A stretch of 64,000 nucleotides of DNA, from assembly GCA_018662225.1 (NCBI GenBank), contig JABJGO010000070.1:1-64000 (forward strand), in the 5' to 3' direction. The notes below the pieces were generated by a model. The model made no database searches. It was not told the origin of the DNA and saw only the letters and a list, made by a program, of their open reading frames with translations. Position numbers and translations under genes: made by a program. Each line of letters starts with the position of its first letter. The first letter of the stretch is position 1. Below are positions 1-8,763 of the stretch, in pieces. The stretch is from Rhodospirillales bacterium (GTDB lineage: Bacteria; Pseudomonadota; Alphaproteobacteria; Rhodospirillales; Casp-alpha2).

Positions 1-47
1 ATCAGTGCGATAACAATGCCGGTGCCTGACTTCACAACATAACGCAT
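1..47 (-). CDS. N-terminal fragment of a probable exported protein (cut by window edge)
   Basis: An ATG at 47 on the minus strand opens a frame reading MRYVVKSGTGIVIAL up to the window edge. A GGGAG ribosome-binding site lies upstream. A basic start followed by a hydrophobic stretch looks like a signal peptide. In many alphaproteobacteria, hflK-hflC-DUF2065 is followed by a DegP/DegQ-type periplasmic serine protease, so that is the likely identity. Only 15 codons are visible and the assignment rests on context alone. Confidence 0.45.
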   Translation of the reverse strand, partial: MRYVVKSGTGIVIAL

Positions 48-131
48 TTATAATGCTCCCTGATTTCATATTCCGTTACATATGAAGCTGGAATATGGTG
101 GAACTGTGGCAACACTACGGCCATTTATTGA

Positions 132-320
132 TTACATACCGCGCGCCAGCCACACCACGAAAACACCAACGATTGCAGCAATCAGACCACCACGTCTGAG
201 ATAGCTAACGGGTTGGGCCAGCACCTGAGCCATGAAATTCTTCATGGCACCCGGAAAGAGGGCGTAGATCACACCCTCAATCGCAATAGCCAGTCCCAAC
301 GCCGCCAGCAAATCAGTCAC
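132..320 (-). CDS. DUF2065 family small membrane protein (YjeT-like)
   Basis: A 62-residue protein with two hydrophobic segments (about residues 5-23 and 44-60) separated by a short basic loop containing YLRRGG. This size and layout match the DUF2065/YjeT family, small inner-membrane proteins of unknown function that commonly follow hflC. It starts with GTG at 320, only 14 bases beyond the hflC stop, so it is very likely the third gene of the hflKC operon. No biochemical role is established for the family. A link to membrane protein quality control is inferred from position only. Confidence 0.8.
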   Translation of the reverse strand: MTDLLAALGLAIAIEGVIYALFPGAMKNFMAQVLAQPVSYLRRGGLIAAIVGVFVVWLARGM

Positions 321-334
321 ATCAAGTCACCCGA

Positions 335-1207
335 CTACTGGGCACTCTGAACCGGAACCTCATTGAAATATCGGAAGAACTCAGAATCCGGGCTTAGCAC
401 CCAGGTTGTTCCGTCCGTCAATGCTGCGCCGTAGGCTTCCATGGACCGGTAGAATGCAAAGAACTCAGGGTCCTGATTCTGGGCTGTTACCAGAATCAGG
501 TTCCGTTCGCCTTCGCCTTCGCCACGAAGGATCTCAGACAGGCGCTGAGCTTCGGCCAGAATAACCGTGCGCTCACGGTCGGCTTCTGATTCGATCCTCA
601 ACTTCTGCTGTTCACCCACGGCCCGAATTTGGGCGGCCGAGGCAATACGATCCGAGCGCATTCTGTTGTACACAGACTGTGCCGTATCCTGTGGTAAATC
701 AGTTCGACCAATACGCACGTCGATCACCTCAACACCAAAGGCTTTGGCGTTAATTTTCATCTGCGTGGCAATCTCAGCCATGATCTGGGCACGTTTATCC
801 GTCAACATATCACCCAGTAAAATTTTACCAATCTCGGCACGAATGGCTGAGTTCAGGCGCTGGCCAAACACGTTCAGGAAGTTGGCATTGGTCTTGGCGG
901 TTTTCTTGTATTCCAGCGGATCAATGATCTTGTAGCGCGCAAAGGCGTCTACATTCACACGTTTCTGATCTTTCAGAATGATTTCCTGCGCTGGAGGGTC
1001 CAGATCCAGAATACGGTTGTCGTAGAACTCAACGTTCTGAACAAACGGCATTTTGACCTTAAGACCCGGGGTTTGTTCAACCCGAACGGGGTTACCGAAC
1101 TGAAGAACCAACGCCTGTTGGGTTTGGTGGACTGTGAACAGTGACATATTGGCCACAAAACCCAATACCACAACGATGATCACAAAAAGAGCTGCTCCTA
1201 TTCTCAT
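335..1207 (-). CDS. hflC: HflC, FtsH protease modulator
   Basis: This 290-residue SPFH/band-7 protein has one N-terminal membrane anchor (about residues 3-22, rich in V/I) followed by the motif HQTQQALVLQFGNPV, typical of HflC. In the known family, HflC and HflK form a large complex in the inner membrane that surrounds FtsH and restrains its degradation of membrane proteins. The later part contains the charged coiled-coil region (RIESEADRERTVILAEAQR) seen in SPFH proteins. Its ATG overlaps the hflK stop in an ATGA arrangement, implying coupled translation and 1:1 expression with hflK. Length is normal for the family. Confidence 0.95.
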   Translation of the reverse strand: MRIGAALFVIIVVVLGFVANMSLFTVHQTQQALVLQFGNPVRVEQTPGLKVKMPFVQNVEFYDNRILDLDPPAQEIILKDQKRVNVDAFARYKIIDPLEYKKTAKTNANFLNVFGQRLNSAIRAEIGKILLGDMLTDKRAQIMAEIATQMKINAKAFGVEVIDVRIGRTDLPQDTAQSVYNRMRSDRIASAAQIRAVGEQQKLRIESEADRERTVILAEAQRLSEILRGEGEGERNLILVTAQNQDPEFFAFYRSMEAYGAALTDGTTWVLSPDSEFFRYFNEVPVQSAQ

Positions 1208-2325
1208 TGTGTTGCTCCCTTCGTACTCTTCTGAAGTTCATTGAGCGGCAGATACGGTACAACACCGGAACCGCCCTCCTGATCGATAATCATTTTATTG
1301 GAACTCTTAAGGATGGATTGCATACGTTCAAGATAGAGACGCAGACGGGTTACATCCTTGGCATCTTTATATGTTTCATAGACGGATAGGAAACGCTTGG
1401 CTTCACCATCGGCTTCTTTAATGACCTTTTCTTTATAGGCTGATGCATCCTGAACCATCTTCTCAGCCTGGCCCTTGGCACGCGGCACGATGTTGTTACG
1501 GTATGCCGTCGCTTCGTTGATGGAACGTTCCTGATCCTGTTTGGCACGCTGCACATCGTTGAAGGCATCGATCACTTCCTTGGGTGGATCGATGTTTTGC
1601 AACTGAACACTTTCAATGGAAACGCCCGCACCATAATCATCCAAAATAGCCTGAACCAAGCGGCGTGTTTCTTCCTGTACCTGTTGACGCTTGCTGGTCA
1701 GCACGGCTTCCAGTTTGCTCTGGCCGATAACTTCACGCATGGCGCTTTCGGCAGCTGCTTTAATGGTGTTTTCCTGATTGCTAATATTGAACAGGAATTC
1801 TGCGGCATCTTTGATGCGCCACTGGACCACAAAATCCATATCAATGATATTCTGATCGCTGGTCAGCATCAGGCTTTCCTGTGGCACATCACGGGCAACA
1901 ACGGCTCGTCCGTCGTCGCCAACGTTGCCACGGAAACCAACCTGAACCGTGTTGATTTGGGTAACCGGCACTTTGATGGCATCGCCAAAGGGCGTAGGCG
2001 CCCAATAATTCAAACCAGGAGATGTGAGTTTGACGAATTTGCCAAACAGCAATTCCACGCCTTGTTCACCCGGCTGTACCCGGTAAAAGCCGGACCCAAG
2101 CCAGACAACAATAGCCAGAATAGCCACGATGAACAGTCCACGACCACCGCCACCACTGGTGGGGATCAGGCCCTTGAACTTGTCCTGGCCACGCCGCAGC
2201 AATTCGTCGATATCCGGTGGTTGCTGGCCTCCGCCGCCACCACCACCGCCTGGGCGATTACCGCCCCATGGTCCTTGTCCGCCTCCGCCCCCGAAAGGGC
2301 CGTCTCCATCCGATTTCCACGGCAT
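1204..2325 (-). CDS. hflK: HflK, FtsH protease modulator
   Basis: A 373-residue SPFH/band-7 protein and partner of HflC. The first 60 residues are cytoplasmic and very rich in glycine and proline (GGGGGQGPWGGNRPGGGG), a hallmark of HflK. A single membrane segment follows at about residues 64-80 (LFIVAILAIVVWLGSGF), then the periplasmic band-7 domain starting at YRVQPGEQGVELLFGKF and a long charged helix. It is the first gene of the operon hflK-hflC-DUF2065 and is transcribed divergently from mrp, with about 145 bases between the two starts. Identity is secure from the paired genes and the domain order. Confidence 0.95.
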   Translation of the reverse strand: MPWKSDGDGPFGGGGGQGPWGGNRPGGGGGGGGQQPPDIDELLRRGQDKFKGLIPTSGGGGRGLFIVAILAIVVWLGSGFYRVQPGEQGVELLFGKFVKLTSPGLNYWAPTPFGDAIKVPVTQINTVQVGFRGNVGDDGRAVVARDVPQESLMLTSDQNIIDMDFVVQWRIKDAAEFLFNISNQENTIKAAAESAMREVIGQSKLEAVLTSKRQQVQEETRRLVQAILDDYGAGVSIESVQLQNIDPPKEVIDAFNDVQRAKQDQERSINEATAYRNNIVPRAKGQAEKMVQDASAYKEKVIKEADGEAKRFLSVYETYKDAKDVTRLRLYLERMQSILKSSNKMIIDQEGGSGVVPYLPLNELQKSTKGATQ

Positions 2326-2471
2326 ATTTTGTTCCGTTCAGTTAATTCATTTCACAAAGTAGGGCTTCGCTTTACAGATTCCCCGTACAGTCCCTATAAC
2401 GTAGCCTCACAAGCGCACCTGTAAATACCGGTGTGCCCAGAATATCGGTCTATGAGGCGGAGTTTGCAAGC

Positions 2472-3635
2472 ATGGCAGCCATAAAAAAAGAACAGGTTCT
2501 TGATTCTCTCAAGAATGTGAACGACCCGGACAAGGGCGAAAACATCGTTTCGCTTGGTATGGTACAGGGTCTACAGGTCAAAGACGGCCATGTGGCCTTC
2601 GCCATCAACGTGGCCCCGGAACGCGGACCGCATTTGGAACCCTTACGCAAAGAAGCTGAGAAAATCGTGCACGACCTGCCCGGTGTGCTAACCGCGACCG
2701 TGGTTCTGACGGCTGAGCGGACCGAAACCAGCGGTCACGATCATGGGCATGACCATGGGCACGATCATAAAGAAGCCCCTGTAGCCCCCGGTGGCGGCAG
2801 CGGTCCGCAATCAGGGGTCGATATGGAAATTCTGGCTGAAACCCGTGCGATCATTGCGGTGGCCTCCGGCAAAGGTGGCGTGGGCAAATCCACAACCGCC
2901 ATCAATCTGGCACTTGGGTTGGCGTCCATGGGTCAGAAAGTCGGTTTGCTGGACGCCGATATCTACGGACCTTCCATGCCGCGCATGATGGGCATTTCCG
3001 GCCGCCCCGACACCGTCGATGGTAAAACCCTGCAACCGATGGAAAATTATGGTGTCAAAGTCATGTCCATGGGCTTTCTGGTCGATGAAGACACCCCCAT
3101 GATCTGGCGCGGCCCGATGGTGCAATCAGCACTTGAACAAATGATGCGGGATGTGAACTGGGGCGAACTGGATGTTCTGGTGGTTGATATGCCGCCCGGC
3201 ACCGGTGATGCACAGTTGACCATGGCGCAGCGTGTGCCACTGACGGGCGCCGTGATTGTGTCCACGCCACAGGACATCGCCCTGCTTGATGCCCGCAAAG
3301 GCCTTAACATGTTCCGCAAAGTGGACGTGCCTGTCTTTGGCATTGTGGAAAACATGAGCTACTTCGCATGCCCTAAATGCGGCGAACGCACAGATATTTT
3401 CGGACACGGCGGCGCCAAAGAAACAGCCGAGCAAATGGGCACGGACTTTTTAGGCGAAGTTCCACTGCACCTTGATATTCGTGAAACGTCTGATAGCGGC
3501 GAGCCAATCGTGGTCTCGAAACCCGATAGCGAGCACGCCACAGCCTATAAAGCTATAGCCGCCAAGGTATCAGATAAAATCGAAGACGCCCTCGCGGCAC
3601 GTGCCAGTGGCGCACCGCGCATCGTTATGGATTAA
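2472..3635 (+). CDS. apbC: Mrp/ApbC-type iron-sulfur cluster carrier ATPase
   Basis: The 387-residue protein has an N-terminal MIP18/DUF59-like domain (about residues 1-85), a linker, then a ParA/MinD-type ATPase with the deviant Walker [10 protein letters not shown] at residues 133-141 and a CPKC pair at residues 300-303. Family members bind a [4Fe-4S] cluster between two subunits at this CxxC and pass it to apo-proteins. The start at 2472 is preceded by a GGCGGAG ribosome-binding site. An in-frame ATG at 2433 would only add 13 atypical residues. The linker holds an unusual [11 protein letters not shown] run at residues 89-99. The gene ends in a 4-base tail-to-tail overlap with the dehydratase gene on the other strand. 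Confidence 0.93.
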   Translation: MAAIKKEQVLDSLKNVNDPDKGENIVSLGMVQGLQVKDGHVAFAINVAPERGPHLEPLRKEAEKIVHDLPGVLTATVVLTAERTETSGHDHGHDHGHDHKEAPVAPGGGSGPQSGVDMEILAETRAIIAVASGKGGVGKSTTAINLALGLASMGQKVGLLDADIYGPSMPRMMGISGRPDTVDGKTLQPMENYGVKVMSMGFLVDEDTPMIWRGPMVQSALEQMMRDVNWGELDVLVVDMPPGTGDAQLTMAQRVPLTGAVIVSTPQDIALLDARKGLNMFRKVDVPVFGIVENMSYFACPKCGERTDIFGHGGAKETAEQMGTDFLGEVPLHLDIRETSDSGEPIVVSKPDSEHATAYKAIAAKVSDKIEDALAARASGAPRIVMD

Positions 3636-4573
3636 AACCCATCGGTCCCGGCACCACAGATGATGGCCCCGACAACTGCGTCGCTGGCCAACTCGATCTT
3701 TCGATTTTTGATGACGGCCAGTGCTGCTGCACCGGACAGTTCTGCGCCGATGCCCATCTCAAACCATAACCACTGTGCGGCTTTCCGCATTTCATCGTCC
3801 GTGACCAATACGATCTCGTCGACATTTTCCTGAATGATCGCCAGATTAAGGTCCGCACTGCGGCGTGGAGCCAGTGTGTTGGCCGCTGTTTCGATCTTGG
3901 GCACGGTGATCAGTTCGCCTGCCGCCACACTGTCTTTCAGCGTAGGTGCGCCCACCGGCTCGACACCAATAACGCGCACATCCGGGTTCATGGCTTTTAC
4001 AGCCGTGGCAACGCCGGAAATCAATCCACCGCCGCCAATAGCCACGATAACGGTATCGATATCAGAAGATTGCTTCATCATCTCGCGCCCAACCGTGCCT
4101 TGCCCGGCGATGACGGCGGGATCATCGAACGGATGCACGAATGTCAGGCCATCACGTTCAGCCCGGATCAGGGCCGCCGCATTGGCATCATCCCAGACCT
4201 CGCCTTCGATCACCACCTCAGCACCCCACTGGCGAATTTTCTCAGCCTTTGAAGGTGGTGTATTTTCCGCCACATAGACCACCGATGTGGTGCCCGAAGC
4301 GCGGCCCGCGTAGGCCACGGCAAGACCATGATTGCCACCCGAGGCGGTAATGATGCCCCGATCAATGGCCGCATCATCCAAACTCAAAATAGCATTGTTG
4401 GCCCCACGCGCCTTGAAAGACCCTGTTACCTGCAAACATTCCAGTTTCAGCATCACACTGCATTCATGGACCGGGTTGAGGCTGAACCGGTTACGCAAAC
4501 AAGGCGTTCTGCGCACGCGATCTTTGATGCGATCGGCGGCGCGTTCAATATCGTCAAGATTAACAGTGCTCAT
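3632..4573 (-). CDS. PLP-dependent threonine/serine dehydratase family protein
   Basis: A 313-residue fold-type II PLP enzyme. GSFKARGA carries the Schiff-base lysine (K54), ASGGNHG binds substrate carboxylate, and [10 protein letters not shown] is the phosphate-binding glycine loop. There is no C-terminal ACT regulatory domain, so it resembles catabolic threonine dehydratase (TdcB) or serine racemase/dehydratase rather than biosynthetic IlvA. The expected reaction is deamination of L-threonine or L-serine to a 2-oxo acid. The exact substrate cannot be told from sequence. The start at 4573 (MSTVNLDDI) matches the family N-terminus. A methyltransferase gene starts just upstream and its stop lies 13 bases before this start, so the two probably form an operon. 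Confidence 0.85.
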   Translation of the reverse strand: MSTVNLDDIERAADRIKDRVRRTPCLRNRFSLNPVHECSVMLKLECLQVTGSFKARGANNAILSLDDAAIDRGIITASGGNHGLAVAYAGRASGTTSVVYVAENTPPSKAEKIRQWGAEVVIEGEVWDDANAAALIRAERDGLTFVHPFDDPAVIAGQGTVGREMMKQSSDIDTVIVAIGGGGLISGVATAVKAMNPDVRVIGVEPVGAPTLKDSVAAGELITVPKIETAANTLAPRRSADLNLAIIQENVDEIVLVTDDEMRKAAQWLWFEMGIGAELSGAAALAVIKNRKIELASDAVVGAIICGAGTDGF

Positions 4574-4586
4574 GGTGCTCTCCAAA

Positions 4587-5075
4587 TCAGGGGCATTTGT
4601 AGATAAAGTAGCGCCCTGCTGCAACGTTCTCAGGCAAATCCAGCTGTTCCCAGCCATCCACCTCAAACAATTGGTCACTGACCACCAAGGCACCGGGGGC
4701 CAGCAAGGGAACCAGGTTCTGGCCCAACCAATCGGCTAGTTTGCGGGTTTCAGCTTCGTTGCCGCTCCCAATATCGCAATGGATCAAATCAGCGGTGGCA
4801 CCGATAGCACCCACGGCTCGGGGGATCGTGTCGGTTAACTCGCCCAGAAACATATGATCATCATCCGGGATACAATCGGGGTGAGCGGCGATCTGGCGAT
4901 CAAACACATAGACCCGATCAGCACCAGCCAGACTGCGGATGTGATCGTAGGTACGGCCATTGCCGAGGCCCAGTTCAAGCACAGGACCATTGCTGGTTGC
5001 GATCAGATCAAAGGCATAATTCAGGCAATCACGCTGCGCACTGACGCGGCGAATAAAGCTGTCGAGGCGGCTCAA
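4587..5075 (-). CDS. class I SAM-dependent methyltransferase-like protein
   Basis: This 162-residue protein contains VLELGLGNGRTYDH (residues about 32-45), the glycine-rich SAM-binding motif I of Rossmann-fold methyltransferases. An acidic residue follows at the next strand (VYVFDRQ), and DLIHCDIGSG and LLAPGALVVSDQLF resemble motifs IV and V. At 162 residues it is near the minimum for this fold and has no extra substrate domain. Substrate is unknown. It is transcribed with the dehydratase gene downstream (13-base gap), but that neighbour gives no clear clue about what is methylated. Confidence 0.75.
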   Translation of the reverse strand: MSRLDSFIRRVSAQRDCLNYAFDLIATSNGPVLELGLGNGRTYDHIRSLAGADRVYVFDRQIAAHPDCIPDDDHMFLGELTDTIPRAVGAIGATADLIHCDIGSGNEAETRKLADWLGQNLVPLLAPGALVVSDQLFEVDGWEQLDLPENVAAGRYFIYKCP

Positions 5076-5104
5076 TGAATTGTCCTCATACTCATGCCCA
5101 TACT

Positions 5105-5998
5105 CTAAGGTGCGGCGGCGCTGGACCTGGGGCCACCGTCCAAACCCTTGTGCACCTTGGTTTCACGTTGGGCGATGTAGAGCGAACTGCCGATGATAAT
5201 AGCGCCCCCGATCCACGTGGCTAAATCCGGGTGCTCATTAAACAGCACATATCCAGCGATCGCGACAATAACAATGCGGCTATATTGGAACGGGGCCATG
5301 ACACTGGCCTCGCCGATGGCATAACCCTTGGTGTCGCTTAGGTTCCGCAACGTTCCAAACCCGGCCACACCCAGCAATAACGCCCATTCCATCCCGCTAA
5401 GCGGCACCCACTGAGATATGGCGAAAGGCGCACTGCCGGCCCCGGCGATAGCCAGGCTATAAAAAATCAACGTACTTATGTTATCAGTCTGGCTGAGCTT
5501 CTTACCCATAAGCAACACAGCGGCAAACCCGATAGAACTGATCAGCGCGGTCACCATGGGCAACTCTATATGGCCCACATCAGGACGCAGCACGATAACC
5601 GCGCCAACAAACCCGGCCAGCGTTGCCAGCCCACGGCGCCACCCCACCGTTTCACCGAAAAATGGAACGGAAAGTATCGTTACAAACAAAGGCGCCGTGA
5701 AGAACAGCACCGTGGCCGTGGTCAACGGCAGGGCTGTAACCGTGTAAAATCCACAGGTTAACGACACCAGGCTAATAATCCCGCGCAGCAAAAGAAACTT
5801 CCACTGAGGTGTGCGGATAGGCACCCCGCCGTGTGGCAGGGCGAAGACATACACGATAGAAAGGCCGGTCAAACAGCGCACAAAGACAATCTGCATGGTG
5901 GGCACTTCACCGTTCAGGCTCTTGATGCAAATGATCATACCGGCAGCGCACGTTGCCGCGACCAGTATCCACAATGCGCCGCGCAGATTGTCACTCAT
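5105..5998 (-). CDS. EamA/DMT-superfamily transporter
   Basis: A 297-residue integral membrane protein with about ten hydrophobic segments arranged as two five-helix repeats, the EamA/DMT architecture. It opens with LWILVAATCAAGMIICIKSL and closes with a short basic tail. Members export or exchange amino acids, metabolites or drugs, and the substrate cannot be predicted here. It lies upstream of the methyltransferase gene on the same strand with about 30 bases between, so it could be cotranscribed with it. A long perfect hairpin at 6038-6077 separates it from the folate operon upstream. Confidence 0.87.
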   Translation of the reverse strand: MSDNLRGALWILVAATCAAGMIICIKSLNGEVPTMQIVFVRCLTGLSIVYVFALPHGGVPIRTPQWKFLLLRGIISLVSLTCGFYTVTALPLTTATVLFFTAPLFVTILSVPFFGETVGWRRGLATLAGFVGAVIVLRPDVGHIELPMVTALISSIGFAAVLLMGKKLSQTDNISTLIFYSLAIAGAGSAPFAISQWVPLSGMEWALLLGVAGFGTLRNLSDTKGYAIGEASVMAPFQYSRIVIVAIAGYVLFNEHPDLATWIGGAIIIGSSLYIAQRETKVHKGLDGGPRSSAAAP

Positions 5999-6037
5999 AA
6001 ATGTTCATATCTTGGTTGATGGCGGGGCCAGATAAAT

Positions 6038-6077
6038 AATGATTGCCGGTCCCATAAGGGTGAAACCGGCAATCATT
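6038..6077 (-). terminator. 13-bp perfect hairpin, probable terminator of the thyA-folA-SRPBCC operon
   Basis: Positions 6038-6050 and 6065-6077 are perfect reverse complements (13 bp) with a 14-base loop. The stem contains GATTGCCGGT. On the minus strand it lies about 22 bases past the stop of the SRPBCC gene and is followed by ATTTATCT, a modest U-rich tail. It probably ends the thyA-folA-SRPBCC transcript. Confidence 0.6.
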
Positions 6078-6098
6078 CTTGTACACTGAATAGTGGGG

Positions 6099-6506
6099 TT
6101 AACCACCAAACATCTTTTTAAGGTTATCAAATCCGGCCTGATAAATACCCTGAACCGCGTTCATGGCATCATTCTCACCACCGATGGGATCAAACTCGCT
6201 GGACCAGTCCACAACGGTGCCCTCATCCGTATCACGAACGGTGATCGTGGATGTGTAGTTGGATAATGGCAGCGGGCTATTCACAATGCTGTAGGTATAG
6301 GTGCGCGCCGCATCGTCTACTTTTTCCAACTTCTCAATAATGGATCCGCCACCCGCCAGTGACAGGGTTCTGACCTGACCTTCTTCGGTCAGCTCGCTGT
6401 TTTCTATCGCCGGGTGCCAATCGGGTAGTGCATTGAAGCCGCCAATCATGCTCCAGGCTTCGTCGGCGGAAACGTCTAACTTGGTCGACATGGCTACTTT
6501 CGTCAT
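6099..6506 (-). CDS. SRPBCC/polyketide-cyclase-like lipid-binding-fold protein
   Basis: A 135-residue protein opening MTKVAMSTKLDVSADEAWSMIGGF and continuing with LPDWHPAIE and EKLEKVDDAARTYTYSI. These are typical of the SRPBCC (START-like, Polyketide_cyc2) fold, a helix-grip domain with a hydrophobic ligand pocket. The start at 6506 is fixed by a very strong ribosome-binding site (GGAGGAGGTT at 6511-6520). It is the last gene of the thyA-folA operon, 19 bases after the folA stop. Ligand and role are unknown, and the operon does not suggest one directly. Confidence 0.82.
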   Translation of the reverse strand: MTKVAMSTKLDVSADEAWSMIGGFNALPDWHPAIENSELTEEGQVRTLSLAGGGSIIEKLEKVDDAARTYTYSIVNSPLPLSNYTSTITVRDTDEGTVVDWSSEFDPIGGENDAMNAVQGIYQAGFDNLKKMFGG

Positions 6507-6525
6507 TTTGAACCTCCTCCTGTGT

Positions 6526-7041
6526 TTATATGCGTTCCAGTATAGCAAAACTATAGCGCGGGTCACTGTGTTCACCGATGTCATCACTGAACCGTGAAAC
6601 CTCCAGCCAATCTTCAGGCGGCAGCGCCGGGAAAAACGTATCGCCGTCGATAGTAGCATGAATTTCGGTCAGGTAGACGCGGCTCGCCTGATCGAGAGTC
6701 TCGGCATAAACCTGTCCACCACCAATCACCATAACCTCAGTCGCACCACCAGCCACCGCGTGCTCAGTAGCGAGGCGCAAGGCGTCACTCAGCGTGTGAG
6801 CAACGATCACACCGTCCGGCGCATAGGCGGCATCGCGGGTAATAACGATATTGGCGCGGCCCGGCAGCGGCCGCCCAATTGATTCGAACGTTCGCCGCCC
6901 CATGACCACGGGTTTCGACATGGTCACTTTTTTGAAGTACTGCAACTCACCCGGCAGATGCCACGGCATGCCACCATCCCGCCCGATAACCCGGTTCTGA
7001 CACATGGCAACGATGATGGAAATGTCTACAGGGATTGTCAT
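6526..7041 (-). CDS. folA: dihydrofolate reductase
   Basis: The 171-residue protein carries the DHFR signature: IIVAMCQNRVIGRDGGMPWHLP at the N-terminus (the Met20-loop region), the NADPH-binding VVMGRRTFESIGRPLPGR, and VMVIGGGQVYAE near the C-terminus. It reduces dihydrofolate to tetrahydrofolate with NADPH, regenerating the cofactor oxidised by thymidylate synthase. The gene starts two bases after the thyA stop, so the two are transcribed and probably translated together. Length matches bacterial FolA (about 160-170). Confidence 0.95.
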   Translation of the reverse strand: MTIPVDISIIVAMCQNRVIGRDGGMPWHLPGELQYFKKVTMSKPVVMGRRTFESIGRPLPGRANIVITRDAAYAPDGVIVAHTLSDALRLATEHAVAGGATEVMVIGGGQVYAETLDQASRVYLTEIHATIDGDTFFPALPPEDWLEVSRFSDDIGEHSDPRYSFAILERI

Positions 7042-7043
7042 AT

Positions 7044-7850
7044 CTAGACGGCTATTGGGGCTGAGATGTGGGTTTGTGCGTCGTAACCCTGAATTTGGAA
7101 ATCCTCATACTGGAAACTGAAGATATCCCCCACATCCGTATTCATAACCAAAGCCGGCAAGCCGCCCGGTGTTCGGGCCAACTGCTCGTCCACCTGATCC
7201 ATATGGTTCGAATACAAATGTGCATCACCAAGCACGTGAACGAATTCGCCCACCTGCAAGCCACAGACCTGCGCCATCATATGGGTCAGCAAAGCGTAGG
7301 ACGCGATATTGAAGGGCACACCCAGAAACACATCGGCGCTACGCTGATACAACAGGCACGACAATCGACCACCTGACACATAGAACTGAAACAGGCAGTG
7401 ACACGGCGGCAACGCCATATCGTTCACATCTGCCACATTCCACGCACAGACAATATGGCGGCGGGAATTGGGGTTATTCTTGATCTGATCCACTACCTGG
7501 CTGATCTGGTCTATCTTTCCGCCATCTGGGCCCCCGGGCGGCGTAGGCCATGATCGCCACTGGTGCCCATAAACAGGCCCCAGATCGCCGTTCTCGTCGG
7601 CCCATTCGTCCCAGATTTTAACCCCATTGTCGTTCAGATAAGCGATATTGGTGTCGCCATTCAAAAACCACAGTAGTTCGTATATTATGGAGCGAATATG
7701 GAGCTTTTTGGTGGTCAGCAGCGGAAAGCCTTCACCCAAATCAAACCGCATCTGATAACCGAACACGCTTTTTGTACCCGTACCCGTGCGATCACCGCGC
7801 GTGGCTCCGGCGTCACGAATATGGCGTAAAAGGTCGAGATATTGCTGCAT
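7044..7850 (-). CDS. thyA: thymidylate synthase
   Basis: A 268-residue ThyA from the ATG at 7850 ([11 protein letters not shown]), which aligns with E. coli-type starts. A GTG at 7862 would add four residues. DRTGTGT is the dUMP phosphate-binding loop, the catalytic cysteine lies in [13 protein letters not shown], and [19 protein letters not shown] and HLYSNHMDQ are invariant blocks. It methylates dUMP to dTMP with methylene-tetrahydrofolate, producing dihydrofolate for the next gene, folA. The presence of thyA implies the flavin-dependent ThyX is not needed in this organism. It is the first gene of the operon thyA-folA-SRPBCC. Confidence 0.96.
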   Translation of the reverse strand: MQQYLDLLRHIRDAGATRGDRTGTGTKSVFGYQMRFDLGEGFPLLTTKKLHIRSIIYELLWFLNGDTNIAYLNDNGVKIWDEWADENGDLGPVYGHQWRSWPTPPGGPDGGKIDQISQVVDQIKNNPNSRRHIVCAWNVADVNDMALPPCHCLFQFYVSGGRLSCLLYQRSADVFLGVPFNIASYALLTHMMAQVCGLQVGEFVHVLGDAHLYSNHMDQVDEQLARTPGGLPALVMNTDVGDIFSFQYEDFQIQGYDAQTHISAPIAV

Positions 7851-7956
7851 ATTTACACGCACCAGGTCATAGAGGGTGTTAACGAATCGCGTTCATAATA
7901 CCGCGCTTCACGGACACATAAAATACCATAACAATACGAGGCGTCGATAATCGACT

Positions 7957-8676
7957 TCACGAATCCAGGCTGTGTTTATGCAGCAGTGCCTTAAAATGTA
8001 ATTCAGCTGATGGCACGCGGAGTTGTTCCATTTGTCGATATGTGGTCTGCACTGTTTCTTCGGGCATGATCTTTAGCGGCAACCCGGTTGACTGGGCCAG
8101 AACCTGCTGACGACTGGCACGTTCCAGATAATACAAATCATCGAAGGCCACCGCGATGCTCTCACCACCAACGGTTACGCCGTGATGGTCGAGAAAGAAG
8201 ATGTCGGCGTGCGGGTCATCGCGCTGTGCATCGGCGATGCGGTTTCCTTCCGCCTCGTCCAATGCAATTCCGCCGAAACCATGATGCGCCATCCGACCCC
8301 AGTAGCGCACAGCCGTCTGGTGTGCCATTTCCAACTGGCCACCCTGGACCATCGTCAACGCCGTGGAATAAGGCATGTGAGTGTGCAGGATCGCGCGATG
8401 CCGTGTATTGGCACGATGGCCCGCCACATGGATGTAGAGCGCAGTGGCCTCGACCTCGCCATCACCTTCAATCACATGGCCCTCGCCATCGATCAGCAGT
8501 AGATGATGCGGGCGGATTTCTGACCAGTGTATGCCGTATGGATTAATCAAATAGCGGTCCGTCTCTTCCGGCACCACAACCGAGAAATGGTTGCAGATTC
8601 CCTCCGAGAGCCCAAACCAGTCCGCCAGATAGAGTGCCGCTGCCAAGTCCCGGCGCAGTTCTGCCAAATGCGTCAT
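7957..8676 (-). CDS. class II aldolase/adducin domain protein
   Basis: A 239-residue protein of the class II aldolase/adducin family. The zinc ligands appear as HTHM (in RAILHTHMPYSTAL) and a later HHG (in FFLDHHGVTVGG). NHFSVVVPEE lies where the family has its substrate-phosphate loop. Members include fuculose-phosphate aldolase and decarboxylases acting on small hydroxy acids. The exact reaction is unknown. An AAGGA ribosome-binding site lies about 10 bases before the ATG at 8676. It follows a TauD/SyrP-like dioxygenase gene on the same strand, so the two may act on one metabolite, for example a hydroxylated product later cleaved. That is inference. Confidence 0.85.
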   Translation of the reverse strand: MTHLAELRRDLAAALYLADWFGLSEGICNHFSVVVPEETDRYLINPYGIHWSEIRPHHLLLIDGEGHVIEGDGEVEATALYIHVAGHRANTRHRAILHTHMPYSTALTMVQGGQLEMAHQTAVRYWGRMAHHGFGGIALDEAEGNRIADAQRDDPHADIFFLDHHGVTVGGESIAVAFDDLYYLERASRQQVLAQSTGLPLKIMPEETVQTTYRQMEQLRVPSAELHFKALLHKHSLDS

Positions 8677-8691
8677 GTTCGTTAGTCCTTG

Positions 8692-8757
8692 TTTGTGTTC
8701 AGAAATTTCACTCTGGGTTTGTGTTCAGAAACTTCACTCTGGGTTTGTGTTCAGAAA
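8692..8757. repeat. 26-bp tandem repeat, about 2.5 copies
   Basis: Two full 26-base units (8692-8717 and 8718-8743) differ at one position, and a third is partial (8744 to about 8757). Each unit starts TTTGTGTTCAGAAA and ends TCACTCTGGG. The array fills most of the gap between the dioxygenase stop and the aldolase start. It has no spacers, so it is not CRISPR. It probably arose by slippage or unequal exchange and lies in the transcribed intergenic leader of the aldolase gene. Confidence 0.85.
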
Positions 8758-8763
8758 CCTGGA

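Noticed and set aside
1597-2424. 275-codon open frame antisense to hflK
   Set aside because: It runs opposite a clear HflK gene, lacks a ribosome-binding site and shows no recognisable domain.
8692-8757. Possible start of a CRISPR array
   Set aside because: The units are directly adjacent with no spacers, only 2.5 copies exist and there are no cas genes.
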